A DNA stretch of 61,886 nt. Origin: Bacteroides muris (ex Afrizal et al. 2022). GTDB taxonomy: Bacteria; Bacteroidota; Bacteroidia; Bacteroidales; Bacteroidaceae. Under the pieces are notes generated by a model. It was not told the DNA's origin. It saw only the letters and a program-made list of their open reading frames with translations, and ran no database searches. The DNA lies in the NCBI RefSeq assembly GCF_004793475.1, contig NZ_SRYZ01000022.1, forward strand, positions 1 through 61,886, read 5' to 3'. The position numbers were made by a program, and so were the translations under genes. Positions 1 through 8,781 of the stretch are shown here, in pieces; positions within the stretch are counted from its first letter, which is position 1; each line of letters begins with the position of its first letter.

Positions 1-73
1 GCGGAAATAGCTCAGTTGGTAGAGCATAACCTTGCCAAGGTTAGGGTCGCGAGTTCGAGTCTCGTTTTCCGCT
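1..73 (+). tRNA. tRNA-Gly (GCC)
   Basis: A full cloverleaf can be folded. The acceptor stem GCGGAAA (1-7) pairs with TTTCCGC (66-72). The anticodon is GCC at 34-36 and the T-arm contains GTTCGAGTC. The 5' end lies exactly on the first base of the window, so its promoter is outside. CCA is not encoded, as is usual in Bacteroides. Confidence 0.95.
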
Positions 74-86
74 CTTTTTCAGATAG

Positions 87-127
87 AAAATCCCGCAAGC
101 ATTATTCAGTGCTTGCGGGATTTTTTC
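87..127. terminator. Bidirectional intrinsic terminator after tRNA-Gly
   Basis: A 13-bp stem (89-101 with 110-122, core TCCCGCAAGCA/TGCTTGCGGGA) is followed by a T run on the plus strand and preceded by an A run. It can end tRNA-Gly on the plus strand and the DUF4923/engB transcript arriving on the minus strand. Confidence 0.8.
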
Positions 128-161
128 ATTGTATAGAACTGGAACGAGTCCGAAGTTGTTG

Positions 162-758
162 TTACTGTTTCTGTAATGACAATCCGAGCATCATTCCGTC
201 GTAGCTGTTGGCCAGCGATCCGATACTCTTCAGGGTGGAGTTGCTGCTTTTGCTGGAGAGGAAGGTTATCAGTTTTAATAGTTTGTCTGATTCGAACAGC
301 AAGTCCATAGTTTTGGAGGTAGCGTTGACCTTGGCATTCATACCTATCAGCTTGGCGAATTTCAAGTTGACCTTTTGGGTGGATGCATTGTAGGAGTAGC
401 TTCCCTTCATACTCTTTTGTCCTACTTTGGCACTGAATGTGCTATCGGCATTGAATGTGAATGACATTTGTCCGGCTTTGATACCTGCTTTTGCAAGTTG
501 TTCGTCCAGTTTCTTTTCTGCGGCTGTGGCGGCAACGGTACCGCCGGCTTTCTGCAACAGGTTGTCCGATTCAAATTCAATGGCAGAGCCGGTGTACGAC
601 CAAGTGCCGGTCATATTCGCTGTTGACTTGCCGGTTACAACATTTACCGCCTTCTCTATATTTTCTTTGTTGAACAAATCCTTGATGGATTGTGCGTGAC
701 TATTGCTAGTCAGCAACAGTGCGGCAACAAAAAGCTGCCAAAAAACTAATCTTTTCAT
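162..758 (-). CDS. DUF4923 family exported protein
   Basis: A 198-residue protein of a Bacteroidales-specific family (DUF4923) with no assigned reaction. The first 22 residues form a signal peptide ending in SHAQ, so the product is periplasmic or attached to the envelope. The middle reads like a small beta-rich domain with repeated short strands (residues about 45-150), and no catalytic motif is visible. It lies 14 nt after the end of engB on the same strand, so the two genes are probably co-transcribed and end at the terminator at 87-127. The family name rests on the overall pattern (SIKDLFNKENIEKAVNVVTG, then NMTGTWSYTGSAIEF). The assignment is fairly secure and the role is unknown. Confidence 0.8.
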   Translation of the reverse strand: MKRLVFWQLFVAALLLTSNSHAQSIKDLFNKENIEKAVNVVTGKSTANMTGTWSYTGSAIEFESDNLLQKAGGTVAATAAEKKLDEQLAKAGIKAGQMSFTFNADSTFSAKVGQKSMKGSYSYNASTQKVNLKFAKLIGMNAKVNATSKTMDLLFESDKLLKLITFLSSKSSNSTLKSIGSLANSYDGMMLGLSLQKQ

Positions 759-772
759 TTTACTTGTTTCTA

Positions 773-1378
773 TTATTTGCTATTTAGGCTTTTGTTGATA
801 CTTTCGATATAGTCCAGCAGCTCTTTCCGTCCCATGCGGTTCTCGGAAGAGGTGATGAAGTAGGGGGGCAGCTCTTCCCATTGTTCCTTCAACTGTTTCA
901 GGTATTCGTTGATGTTGGTGTTCAGTCTGCCGCCTTTCAGTTTGTCGGCCTTTGTGAATACGATGGCAAAAGGTACAGCGTTTTCGCCCAACCATTCCGT
1001 AAACTCGAGGTCGATGGCTTGGGGAGCCAGCCTGCTATCTATAAGAACAAACAGACAGGTCATCTGTTCGCGTTGCAGTATGTAACTTTCAATAATGCGC
1101 TTGATTTGTTCCTGCCCTTTCTGTCCCCGTTTGGCGTAGCCATACCCCGGAAGGTCTACAATGTACCAGCTCTTGTTGATGAGGAAATGGTTGATGAGCA
1201 TGGTCTTTCCCGGTGTGGCAGAGGTCATGGCAAGTCCTTTCCTTCCGGTCAGCATATTGATGAGACTGGATTTTCCTACGTTGGAGCGCCCGATGAAAGC
1301 ATATTCGGGAAATGTACCTGCGGGGCATTTCTGCACGTCTGTGTTACTGATGACGAATTCAGCGTTTGTAATATTCAT
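773..1378 (-). CDS. engB: Ribosome biogenesis GTP-binding protein EngB (YihA/YsxC)
   Basis: A 201-residue GTPase required for assembly of the large ribosomal subunit. The P-loop GRSNVGKSS is at residues 30-38, followed by the G2 threonine region, DLPGYGYA (G3) and a TKADK G4 motif. The frame extends 17 codons upstream, but the ATG at 1378 (MNITNAEF) gives the usual family N-terminus and is preferred. It is transcribed divergently from recR; a TACCTTTG -7 box on the minus strand at 1409-1416 fits its promoter. Length and motifs are normal. Confidence 0.96.
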   Translation of the reverse strand: MNITNAEFVISNTDVQKCPAGTFPEYAFIGRSNVGKSSLINMLTGRKGLAMTSATPGKTMLINHFLINKSWYIVDLPGYGYAKRGQKGQEQIKRIIESYILQREQMTCLFVLIDSRLAPQAIDLEFTEWLGENAVPFAIVFTKADKLKGGRLNTNINEYLKQLKEQWEELPPYFITSSENRMGRKELLDYIESINKSLNSK

Positions 1379-1408
1379 TTTGTTGCCTTTTTGGGGTTTT
1401 ACGTGTGG

Positions 1409-1447
1409 CAAAGGTAGCACTAATTTCATAAGTTTGCACTATCTTTG
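1409..1447. promoter_or_regulatory. Divergent engB/recR promoter region
   Basis: Two Bacteroides -7 boxes face opposite ways in the 92-nt gap between engB and recR: TACCTTTG on the minus strand (1409-1416) and TATCTTTG on the plus strand (1440-1447). Neither has a convincing -33 TTTG at the standard distance, so the exact start sites are inferred. Confidence 0.5.
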
Positions 1448-1470
1448 TGGCCAATAGGAAAATTTTAAGT

Positions 1471-2088
1471 ATGAATGGACAGTTTCCCTCGACATTATTG
1501 GAGAAGGCAGTAAATGAGTTTGCCAAGTTGCCCGGAGTGGGACGTAAGACGGCTATGAGGCTGGTTCTTCATCTGCTCCGTCAGGATACGGCAGTAGTGG
1601 AAGCGTTCGGCAATGCCATTGTGACGCTGAAGCATGAAGTGAAATATTGCAAGGTATGCCATAACATATCAGATACGGAGACGTGCCGCATCTGTTCCAG
1701 TCCGCAACGAGACGCTTCGGTGGTTTGTGTGGTGGAGAATATTCGTGATGTGATGGCTGTGGAAGCTACACAACAGTTCCGTGGCCTGTATCACGTGCTG
1801 GGTGGCGTTATCTCGCCGATGGATGGCATTGGTCCCGGAGACTTGCAGATAGAAAGCCTTGTACAGCGGGTGGCCGCTGGTGGTATCAATGAGGTAATTC
1901 TTGCGCTGAGCACTACGATGGAGGGAGACACGACAAACTTTTATATCTACCGTAAGCTGGAAAAGTTGGGGGTGAAGCTCTCAGTCATAGCTCGTGGCAT
2001 TTCCATCGGAGACGAACTGGAGTATACGGATGAAGTGACTCTGGGACGCAGTATCGTGAACCGCACCCCATTTTCGGGAACAGCCTGA
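1471..2088 (+). CDS. recR: Recombination mediator protein RecR
   Basis: A 205-residue protein that works with RecF/RecO to load RecA at single-strand gaps. It has the helix-hairpin-helix LPGVGRKTA near residues 20-28, a four-cysteine zinc finger (C60, C63, C72, C75), a Toprim domain ([17 protein letters not shown]) and the C-terminal [19 protein letters not shown]. The frame is open eight codons upstream, but ATG 1471 (MNGQFPST) gives the family length. A TATCTTTG box lies 24 nt upstream of it. Confidence 0.96.
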   Translation: MNGQFPSTLLEKAVNEFAKLPGVGRKTAMRLVLHLLRQDTAVVEAFGNAIVTLKHEVKYCKVCHNISDTETCRICSSPQRDASVVCVVENIRDVMAVEATQQFRGLYHVLGGVISPMDGIGPGDLQIESLVQRVAAGGINEVILALSTTMEGDTTNFYIYRKLEKLGVKLSVIARGISIGDELEYTDEVTLGRSIVNRTPFSGTA

Positions 2089-2137
2089 TTGTGTTGGGGT
2101 ATTATCAATTATTCATTATCTACTATCAATTAACTGA

Positions 2138-2587
2138 ATGGAAGAACAAATAAAGAAGACCGCGGCGCGTGTTCGAATTGCTTTTGCCTGTTTCTGGATA
2201 CTCCCCATCTTGCTCATACTGTTTGGAGAAGCCGGAGGCGGATGGGTAGGTATGTATGCCGGAGATGTACGTGCCACTTATATGGCCGAGACGATAACCA
2301 TTCTGCTGGCTGCCTCTTGCGTACCCGTGTCTCTGAAACTTTTTTCTTGGGTATTGATTCGGAAAATAGATGTAGTGACACTTCCCGAAGCCCTCCGGTT
2401 CTATGCAATGTGGAGTGGCGTGAGGCTGGCATTGCTTGCTATACCGGTGCTTGCGGGCTTTTTCACCTATTATATAGTGTTGAGCAGTACGGGTATACTG
2501 TGCGCACTGATAGGACTGACGGCTTCTCTGTTCTGCCTGCCGGGTGAGGAACGATTGCGTAAGGAACTGCATATCAATAAAGAATAA
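2138..2587 (+). CDS. Hypothetical integral membrane protein
   Basis: A 149-residue protein with about four hydrophobic segments (roughly residues 13-30, 50-70, 90-112 and 115-133) and a charged C-terminus (EERLRKELHINKE). No motif identifies a function. It lies 49 nt after recR and ends 19 nt before the GNAT start, so recR, this gene and the GNAT may form one transcript. It is probably an inner membrane protein. Confidence 0.75.
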   Translation: MEEQIKKTAARVRIAFACFWILPILLILFGEAGGGWVGMYAGDVRATYMAETITILLAASCVPVSLKLFSWVLIRKIDVVTLPEALRFYAMWSGVRLALLAIPVLAGFFTYYIVLSSTGILCALIGLTASLFCLPGEERLRKELHINKE

Positions 2588-2606
2588 CTATAACGGACTG
2601 AAAAAT

Positions 2607-3143
2607 ATGAATAAATCTTATTTCTGCAGTGAAAGGGTGCGTCTTCGTGCTATGGAGCCGGAAGACCTGGAAGTGATGTATTCCATGGAGAATGATTCCC
2701 GGACTTGGGATGTGACGAACTTCACCGTGCCTTATTCCAGATTTGTATTGAAACAATATATAGAGAATTCCGAGTGCGATATGTTTGCCGACCGCCAACT
2801 GCGTATGATGATTGTACGTGTAGAGGATGATGCGGTGATAGGTACTATTGACATTACAGAGTTTTCTCCCATGCATGCCCGTGGAGAGGTGGGCATTGCC
2901 ATACGGAAGGAGTATCAGGGCAATGGTTATGCCAAGGAAGCGTTGTGCTTGCTGTGCGACTATGTTTTCGGTTTCTTGTATCTGAAACAGCTGATAGTTC
3001 ATATTTCGTTGGATAATGAGGCAAGTATCTGCCTTTTTGAATCCTGCGGTTTTGTGCGTTGCGGGCTTTTGAAGGAGTGGTGGCGCGTAGGAGGGCGTTA
3101 TAAGGATGTCGTACTGTTGCAGCTTCTCCGCAGCGCTAATTGA
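2607..3143 (+). CDS. GNAT family N-acetyltransferase (RimJ/RimL-like)
   Basis: A 178-residue acetyl-CoA-dependent N-acyltransferase. The N-terminus ([20 protein letters not shown]) is typical of the RimJ/RimL-type Acetyltransf_3 group. The acetyl-CoA loop is [15 protein letters not shown], and the C-terminal [17 protein letters not shown] matches the conserved N..A..L.E..GF pattern. The substrate cannot be told from sequence. The ATG at 2607 is chosen over an upstream in-frame start because it begins the domain correctly. The 3' end overlaps the convergent yqgE gene by 8 nt. Confidence 0.9.
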   Translation: MNKSYFCSERVRLRAMEPEDLEVMYSMENDSRTWDVTNFTVPYSRFVLKQYIENSECDMFADRQLRMMIVRVEDDAVIGTIDITEFSPMHARGEVGIAIRKEYQGNGYAKEALCLLCDYVFGFLYLKQLIVHISLDNEASICLFESCGFVRCGLLKEWWRVGGRYKDVVLLQLLRSAN

Positions 3144-3729
3144 GTGCGGGAATCTGGGGGAAGCGCGACCATATTTCATATTTTGCTCCAAGCTTGCACA
3201 GGGCTTTCTTCCAGAGTGTACCGCTGGCCGCCTCGTCCATTAGCGAACTGATGTTTTCTTTGCCTACCAGCCAGGTGTTTTCTTCAATTTCCCGGCCCAG
3301 CTGTTCGTACTCCCAGCCGGAGTATCCCAAGAAGAATCTGATTTTGCCTTTAACGGGATTTCCCTGCATGATGTAGTTTTTGATGTATTCAAAGTCACCG
3401 TTCAGGTAGAAGCCTTTACCGATGGATAATGCTCCGGTAATGCCTTTGAGAGTGTGCAGATAGAACAACGTATCTGTACTGAGCGGTCCTCCTTTATAGA
3501 TAGGTATGTTTTCCGGGCAGTTGAAGTCCTTCAGCACATCATTCAAGAATAGAGGGAGAGGTTTGTTCAGAACCAGCCCCATTGTGCCGTCATGTGTATG
3601 ATCCACCAGCAGAATGACGGACCGTCCAAACATATGGTCACACAAAAAGGGTTCGGAAATCAAGACCTTTCCCCGGGCAGGAACCACATGGTTTGTTTCT
3701 ATCTTGAATAGATTTATATTGCTATACAT
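3136..3729 (-). CDS. YqgE/AlgH family protein
   Basis: A 197-residue member of the UPF0301 (YqgE/AlgH) family, whose molecular role is unresolved. Recognisable segments are [13 protein letters not shown] near the N-terminus, [36 protein letters not shown] and [17 protein letters not shown]. The frame runs nine codons further upstream, but the ATG at 3729 ([11 protein letters not shown]) is the usual family start. It is convergent with the preceding GNAT (8-nt overlap). Confidence 0.92.
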   Translation of the reverse strand: MYSNINLFKIETNHVVPARGKVLISEPFLCDHMFGRSVILLVDHTHDGTMGLVLNKPLPLFLNDVLKDFNCPENIPIYKGGPLSTDTLFYLHTLKGITGALSIGKGFYLNGDFEYIKNYIMQGNPVKGKIRFFLGYSGWEYEQLGREIEENTWLVGKENISSLMDEAASGTLWKKALCKLGAKYEIWSRFPQIPALN

Positions 3730-3756
3730 GCCACTAATATACATAATATTCCACAA

Positions 3757-4121
3757 TAAACAAAAAAACCTAGCTGTTTTTCATTTTAAAAGTTTCTTTT
3801 CTCGGACTTCATGGCCTTTTTATTCGGAGAGAATACTTAAGCTTGCAGATAATGGGCAATTTAATACAATGAAATATACTACACTATTTATACGTTAACT
3901 TTAGGGCTGTTTTCTATAGGACGGATTGCTTGGAGGAATTTATAGAGCGTATGCAGCGTCCGGGACATTCGTTCGCCATCTGAACTTTTCTGGCAGACTG
4001 AAGACGGAGAATGCCGAACGGTATGCCGCTGTGGTAGAGGCGCTGGGTAGAGATGGCAATGCCGGCACCCGATTGTGGTGGGATACCGGCATCAATTGAT
4101 AGGGGCATATAGGACTGTCTT
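3757..4121. other. Intergenic stretch with a possible coding remnant
   Basis: A stretch of 365 bases without an intact gene. The first half (to about 3900) is AT-rich and shows nothing clear. From 3920 to 4099 the plus strand holds a stop-to-stop frame of 59 codons with protein-like composition (for example RHLNFSGRLKTENAERYAAV) but no ATG start in frame. It may be the 3' end of a lost gene. I do not recognise the family. Confidence 0.35.
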
Positions 4122-5438
4122 TTATTGGACGGGGTGATTTTCGGCAAAAATTGCCATACGTTCGTCCAGTTGGTCGTACTGATGGTCTTGGATAAAGGAA
4201 GTGCAGGCACGCAATCCTTCTTGATGGCTTCCGGTAGTTACCAGCGAAATGGCGCTTACGCCGTAGTACATCAATTCCCGTGCAAGTTCTCCGCTACTCA
4301 TACCCGGATAGCCGATGGTGAAGTAGAAACCGTCGGCAACGGAATCACCCAAATCATTGTCGTATACCAAATGGAAACCGTGGCGCAAGAAGATTTCCTT
4401 CAGGCGGTGAGCACGTTCGCCGTACACTTTCACTTCATCAAGGAAGTTGTATTGACCTTCATTGGCTGCTTTAAGCATGGCGGCAAGAGCATACTGCGCA
4501 GAGTGGCTGGTGCCGGAGGAGAGTGCATAGAGTACGCGGTGGATGAATACTGTGCCGAAGGTTCCGCCTCCGTAGCGTTGTGTCAGCCCGGGATAGACGC
4601 GGTCATACAGTTTGTCTGATATGCAGCTTACACCGATGCGTTGGCCGGCATAGCTGAACGCTTTGGAACCGGAAATGAGCAGCACGTAATTGTCTGTATA
4701 GTGTGCCACGGAAGGTTGGTAAGGCGCTTGAAACGGTTTGCTCAGGTCTTGGCGGAAGTCCATGGCAAAGTAGGCGAGGTCTTCCAGAACAATGACGTCA
4801 TATTGGGTTGCCAGTTCGCCAATGATGCGCAACTCTTCTTCTTTCAGGCAAATCCAGCTGGGATTGTTAGGGTTGGAATAGACGATGGCAGAGATATTAC
4901 CCTTGCTGAGGTAACTTTCCAGTTTCGCTTTCAGCTTGCTGCCACGGTAGTCGTATACGTCAAAGGTTTCATATTTCTGTCCCATTACGACCAACTGCTG
5001 CTTCTGTACCGGGAAACCGGGGTCGATGAAGAGAATGGTATCCTTTTTCTCATCGCACTGGCTGCACGTGAGGAATGAAGCAAAAGTTCCTTGCATGGAG
5101 CCGGTAACTGGTACGCAACCTTCGGGGGCCACATCTGCATTGATAAAGGCTTTGATAAAACGTGATGCTTCCTGCTTCAAGGCGGGAAGTCCGTTTATAT
5201 CCGGATAGAGGCTGGCGATGCCATTCTGCAAAGCTTCCACTTCGGCCTTTACGCCCACGGCAGAGGGGGGGAGTCCGGGTACACCCATTTCCATTTTTAT
5301 GAATTCCACACCTGATGCTGTTTCGGCATTGGCGGCAATGGCTTTTACTTCACGGATGGTTGCTTTGGCAAAGTCTGTGATATGAAAATCTGCGATAGTT
5401 TCATCTATCAACTTACGTTCAATAGGAGTATTTCTCAT
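4122..5438 (-). CDS. Pyridoxal phosphate-dependent aminotransferase, class I/II
   Basis: A 438-residue fold type I PLP enzyme. Visible are the PLP-contacting segments YSNPNNP (about 187-193), LEDLAYF (D220, Y223) and SGSKAFSYAGQRIG, with the Schiff-base lysine at K259. The donor and acceptor amino acids cannot be deduced. The frame is open 12 codons upstream, but ATG 5438 (MRNTPIERKL) follows a good promoter: minus-strand TACCTTTG at 5463-5470 with TTG about 21 nt further out. It is transcribed divergently from tRNA-Asp. Confidence 0.9.
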   Translation of the reverse strand: MRNTPIERKLIDETIADFHITDFAKATIREVKAIAANAETASGVEFIKMEMGVPGLPPSAVGVKAEVEALQNGIASLYPDINGLPALKQEASRFIKAFINADVAPEGCVPVTGSMQGTFASFLTCSQCDEKKDTILFIDPGFPVQKQQLVVMGQKYETFDVYDYRGSKLKAKLESYLSKGNISAIVYSNPNNPSWICLKEEELRIIGELATQYDVIVLEDLAYFAMDFRQDLSKPFQAPYQPSVAHYTDNYVLLISGSKAFSYAGQRIGVSCISDKLYDRVYPGLTQRYGGGTFGTVFIHRVLYALSSGTSHSAQYALAAMLKAANEGQYNFLDEVKVYGERAHRLKEIFLRHGFHLVYDNDLGDSVADGFYFTIGYPGMSSGELARELMYYGVSAISLVTTGSHQEGLRACTSFIQDHQYDQLDERMAIFAENHPVQ

Positions 5439-5531
5439 GATTTCAATATTAATTTGGTTTTGCAAAGGTAACATAAATCTCTTATAATCAAGTTGTGTTG
5501 AAAAAAAGATGTTTTTTTTTCTTTCAAGCTA

Positions 5532-5561
5532 TTGCAGATATAAAAAAAATGTCTACCTTTG
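5532..5561 (+). promoter_or_regulatory. Promoter of tRNA-Asp
   Basis: TTG (5532-5534), 19 nt, then TACCTTTG (5554-5561) matches the Bacteroides -33/-7 consensus. It lies about 43 nt before the mature tRNA. Confidence 0.75.
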
Positions 5562-5603
5562 CAACCGCAATCGAGAGAGATAGCAACTAAGAAATGAAAT
5601 AAT

Positions 5604-5677
5604 GGTGCGTTAGTTCAGTTGGTTAGAATACATGCCTGTCACGCATGGGGTCACGGGTTCGAGTCCCGTACGCACCG
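5604..5677 (+). tRNA. tRNA-Asp (GTC), integration target
   Basis: The acceptor stem GGTGCGT (5604-5610) pairs with ACGCACC (5670-5676). The anticodon is GTC at 5638-5640 and the T-arm contains GGTTCGAGTCC. The 3' end is shared with the attachment core of the mobile element to its right, so the element's insertion leaves the tRNA intact. Confidence 0.95.
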
Positions 5678-5680
5678 CAA
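5666..5680 (+). repeat. Left attachment core (attL) within tRNA-Asp 3' end
   Basis: CCGTACGCACCGCAA is identical to 15583-15597. The copy forms the T-arm/acceptor 3' side of the functional tRNA plus the three bases after it. Confidence 0.85.
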
Positions 5681-5710
5681 TAAATATTGAAAATCAACAA
5701 GTTATAAAGA

Positions 5711-5754
5711 AAACACCCGATTTTACACCCAGCAATGTAAAATCGGGTGCTTTG
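5711..5754 (+). terminator. Element-borne terminator next to tRNA-Asp
   Basis: A perfect 14-bp stem (5714-5727 with 5736-5749, core CCCGATTTTACA/TGTAAAATCGGG) is followed by GCTTTGATTT. It lies just inside the element and now terminates tRNA-Asp, whose original terminator is displaced to 15612-15643. Confidence 0.75.
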
Positions 5755-5835
5755 ATTTAATAGCAAAGTGGGAAATACAAATAGAAAGGACAACTTACTT
5801 GTAAGGTAAATAATCCTTTCTACTATTGAAATATT

Positions 5836-6378
5836 TTATTTCTTCAAATTTTGGCTTTCGTCCATTGCGGACGGAGTGATAACAACTGTTAGTGGGGGAT
5901 ATATTAAGGTTACCAACCGTTCCAAATCGTCATTATTTAACCGGATACATCCTTCTGTCGCTCTACTTCCGATACTTTTAGGGGCATGTGTTCCGTGAAT
6001 GCCTATTCCCTTATGTCCGGGTACTTTCAAGCGTATGAAGTGTTTTCCGTATGCCCCCTTTATTTCTCCTTTGCCGTCGTGAAAATCATGTGTCCATTCA
6101 GACGCATTTTGAATATCAACAACTTGGAATACCCCTTCCGGAGTACGCATATCTCCCTGCTTCTGTTTGTTTCCGTATGCCTTCCCTACCGCAATAGGAG
6201 CGCAAAACAATGTATCTCCTTTGTAGTCGATTAGGTTTAGCTGCATATCTTGTTTGGATATGACTATAATGTTGGCGTTCTCAATTTTAGAGATAATCCT
6301 CTGATGATGAAAACTGCATACCAACCATGTACATACACAACTTACTAACAGTAAAAATACTCCTAATGTAGTTCTCAT
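5836..6378 (-). CDS. L,D-transpeptidase (YkuD domain), element cargo
   Basis: A 180-residue protein with an N-terminal membrane anchor or signal segment (about residues 5-24) and a YkuD/ErfK domain (about 36-172). The active-site signature is complete: H128 in GIGIHGTH and C144 in TEGCIRL with R146. Such enzymes cross-link peptidoglycan or tether proteins to it through a cysteine acyl-enzyme in the periplasm. The start overlaps the stop of the upstream TonB-domain gene by 4 nt (ATGA), which implies translational coupling and a joint role. It is the last gene before the left end of the element. Confidence 0.9.
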   Translation of the reverse strand: MRTTLGVFLLLVSCVCTWLVCSFHHQRIISKIENANIIVISKQDMQLNLIDYKGDTLFCAPIAVGKAYGNKQKQGDMRTPEGVFQVVDIQNASEWTHDFHDGKGEIKGAYGKHFIRLKVPGHKGIGIHGTHAPKSIGSRATEGCIRLNNDDLERLVTLIYPPLTVVITPSAMDESQNLKK

Positions 6379-8450
6379 GAGAGTTTAAAATTGATAGGTA
6401 CGGTGTACTTAACCCTCACGGGTACGCCTTTCTGTTTACCGGGTTTCCATTTGGGCATATTACTTAAAACCCGCAGTGCTTCTTTATCTAAATATTTATT
6501 CGCACTCCATAAAACTTTAAAATCGCTTGTGCTACCGTCTTTGTTTACCACAAATGCCACAATAACCTTGCCCTGTATGCCTTCCTCTTGGCAATAAGTG
6601 GGGTATCTTAAGTTCTTGCCGATAAAATTCATCAGACCAGCCGTTCCGCCATTGGGGAATTCAGGCATTTGTTCGGCAACCTCATATATGCTGTTATCAT
6701 CCGCATTAGCAACAGCCACATCATTCACGCCTGCGCCAGTCGGTGCGTCGTCTTCCGCTATCACAAGTTTTTCTGCCTCTGCTTCAACTACCGGTACGTA
6801 TGGGATTTCTTTTACGGTGTTTTGGTTTTGCTGTTGCGTGTATGTTTCCTTAGATTGAGCAACGGCATTATTTCCGGTATAGGTCACGCTATATTCATTC
6901 CTTCCATTGTTATATTTTACATTCTTTATTTGCCCGTCTTCCGGTGCATTCTCTTCATATAGGAAGATAGGCTGCTCTGTTTCTTCATCAAAAGAATATA
7001 TGGCAAACCGCCGTTCTTGCGTGGCGTTGTTTTTGAGGATAAAGGCGAATTCTGTAAATTTCTCATAGCCATTATTCAAACGGGGGAATAAAACATTATT
7101 AGGCTTTACATTTTTCTGCAACGTGTAAAGCTGCCAACCGTCATTCCCGGTAGTAAGTTGATTGCGTTTGCAGTAATCAAGTATTGCAAGGCGGCACTTG
7201 GAAGATTCGATGTATTCCTTTGTGTCTGCGCTGCCCCATACATCATTAAGCAATTTGAAATCGTTCCATTCAAGCAAATATGGAGAGGCAACAAACCCTT
7301 CCACACCATTTACCTTGATTTCTGCCCATTCCGTATCTTTGGAATAGGTAATCAGTTCGGAGCCATAAGGCACTTTGGATAAAATATTGTACTCTACCCC
7401 TGCTACTTTTGATGAACGCAAAAATACATTGTTGGCAACTACATAAGTGCGCAGCGCATCCCTATCTTTGGCATAAGGAACATACCATATGAAATATCCT
7501 GCTATAAGTCCGACAAGTGCTATCGCACCAATGGCAATGCCAATAATCAGGGTGTTGTTCCGTTTTGTTGATGTCGGTACTTGATAAGACGGTGCAACCG
7601 GGGGAGTTTGAAAAGTCTGGGCGGGTTGCGAATGTATCGCATCAGTAGATGTTTGATTAGGATTGACTTGTTGTGACGGAATTTCAGGTTGAGCCGGAGC
7701 ATAGGCAGAAGTCTGACTTGTCATTTGTGGTTCTTGCTCGATATAGGGGGCAAGTTCTTCATTAGGGTGTTCCATTTCTTGCATACGTGACTGAATCGTA
7801 TCGTAATCCTCTTGGTCTGCCTTGATAGCACGACTGGATTTTGCGATAGCGATACTATTCTTTATCGTAAACCAAATAGCAGCAACTGGAGCGAAAACAA
7901 AAGCAAAGATTATTTTGATGATGAAAGCAACCATTTGTTGGAAACATCCTTCACTCGGATTTACACGTGACATGGCTTCATCTGCCCATTTTTCTTCTGC
8001 TGAACGGGTTACAAAGGTTTTCAATGCCGAGGGAAGTCCGCCAAGACCTGCATAAATCCATGCATTCATGATGTCATTTGGATTTGACAAATACATCATA
8101 AGTCCGATAGACATGAAGAACAACAAGAATATAAGTTTGACAATAGACCAGGCTTTTGTTTTTTTATTAGCTGCTATGTTCTCTGCTAACATCTGCAAGC
8201 TACATTCATTACATTGCGGCTTATTGTCTAATGTAAAAGGTGCTGAATCTACACATTTTTTACACATCGCTCTTCCACAAGTAACGCAAGACGATACAGC
8301 TGGTGCATCGCTATGCCAAGCGCATGGATTAAAGGAAAATCCCATCGGAATCCGCATAGATGCATTGGGATTGGGTGCACCACATTTTGGACAGCTTTGA
8401 GCTTTGTCAGACATTTGGCTTCCACATTCACTACAATTTATCAGTGCCAT
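6375..8450 (-). CDS. Zinc-ribbon / SH3 / TonB C-terminal membrane protein, element cargo
   Basis: A 691-residue multidomain protein. In order: a zinc ribbon (C6, C9, C20, C23), a second Cys/His cluster resembling a B-box (C43, H46, C55, C58, C63, C66, C80, C83), hydrophobic segments near 101-121 and 173-196, a Pro/Gln-rich linker (235-295), a membrane span (about 299-323), a bacterial SH3-like domain (about 335-392), an unassigned region (400-560), and a TonB C-terminal domain (about 600-691, YPTYCQEEGIQGKVIVAFVV to the end). The layout suggests cytoplasmic zinc domains and a periplasmic SH3/TonB part that could contact peptidoglycan and an outer membrane partner. It is coupled by a 4-nt overlap to the L,D-transpeptidase. 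No ExbB/ExbD genes are nearby. The function is inferred only from domains. Confidence 0.85.
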   Translation of the reverse strand: MALINCSECGSQMSDKAQSCPKCGAPNPNASMRIPMGFSFNPCAWHSDAPAVSSCVTCGRAMCKKCVDSAPFTLDNKPQCNECSLQMLAENIAANKKTKAWSIVKLIFLLFFMSIGLMMYLSNPNDIMNAWIYAGLGGLPSALKTFVTRSAEEKWADEAMSRVNPSEGCFQQMVAFIIKIIFAFVFAPVAAIWFTIKNSIAIAKSSRAIKADQEDYDTIQSRMQEMEHPNEELAPYIEQEPQMTSQTSAYAPAQPEIPSQQVNPNQTSTDAIHSQPAQTFQTPPVAPSYQVPTSTKRNNTLIIGIAIGAIALVGLIAGYFIWYVPYAKDRDALRTYVVANNVFLRSSKVAGVEYNILSKVPYGSELITYSKDTEWAEIKVNGVEGFVASPYLLEWNDFKLLNDVWGSADTKEYIESSKCRLAILDYCKRNQLTTGNDGWQLYTLQKNVKPNNVLFPRLNNGYEKFTEFAFILKNNATQERRFAIYSFDEETEQPIFLYEENAPEDGQIKNVKYNNGRNEYSVTYTGNNAVAQSKETYTQQQNQNTVKEIPYVPVVEAEAEKLVIAEDDAPTGAGVNDVAVANADDNSIYEVAEQMPEFPNGGTAGLMNFIGKNLRYPTYCQEEGIQGKVIVAFVVNKDGSTSDFKVLWSANKYLDKEALRVLSNMPKWKPGKQKGVPVRVKYTVPINFKLS

Positions 8451-8781
8451 GAGTTTAAAACTTTATCATCCCAGTTCCAAGATGAGTTTATAAAAACACG
8501 AAGCGTGGAACTGCAATGCCATGCCTTTGTTCGAAGGTCCTGAGAAAACCTTGTATGACAGATATGGTAATAGCAGCCCACGCCTATAGCGTGAGAACCA
8601 CTATGCCTTCTCTTGTCATACATTGAAAATTTCTCAGGTTTTCGAACGCAAGATGAGCATAACGCTTCTTTCTTCTTTTAATATGTACCGAAAAGAGCCA
8701 CTGCTCAATTCCGATTGCAAAATTAGCAAAAAAATGGATAGGCTTTATAAACTGCCACTATATATTTATAATATAGTATAT
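8451..8781. other. Non-coding gap with long inverted repeat
   Basis: A stretch of 331 bases between the relaxase stop and the cargo gene. An imperfect inverted repeat runs from about 8529 to 8648: TTCGAAGGTCCTGAGAAA and TGTATGACA on the left are mirrored by TTGTCATACA and TTTCTCAGGTTTTCGAA on the right. A smaller hairpin, CACGC CTATA GCGTG, sits at its centre. On the minus strand this lies just upstream of the cargo operon, so it could be a structured leader or promoter region. A single-strand origin or recombination site is also possible. Confidence 0.6.

Noticed and set aside
3914..4210. 98-codon minus-strand frame as a gene
   Set aside because: It overlaps the 3' end of the aminotransferase gene in another frame and its composition is not protein-like.
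5264..5272. Homopolymer G run in the aminotransferase gene as a phase switch
   Set aside because: The frame is open through it and encodes the ordinary sequence GLPPSAVG, so there is no sign of a frameshift.
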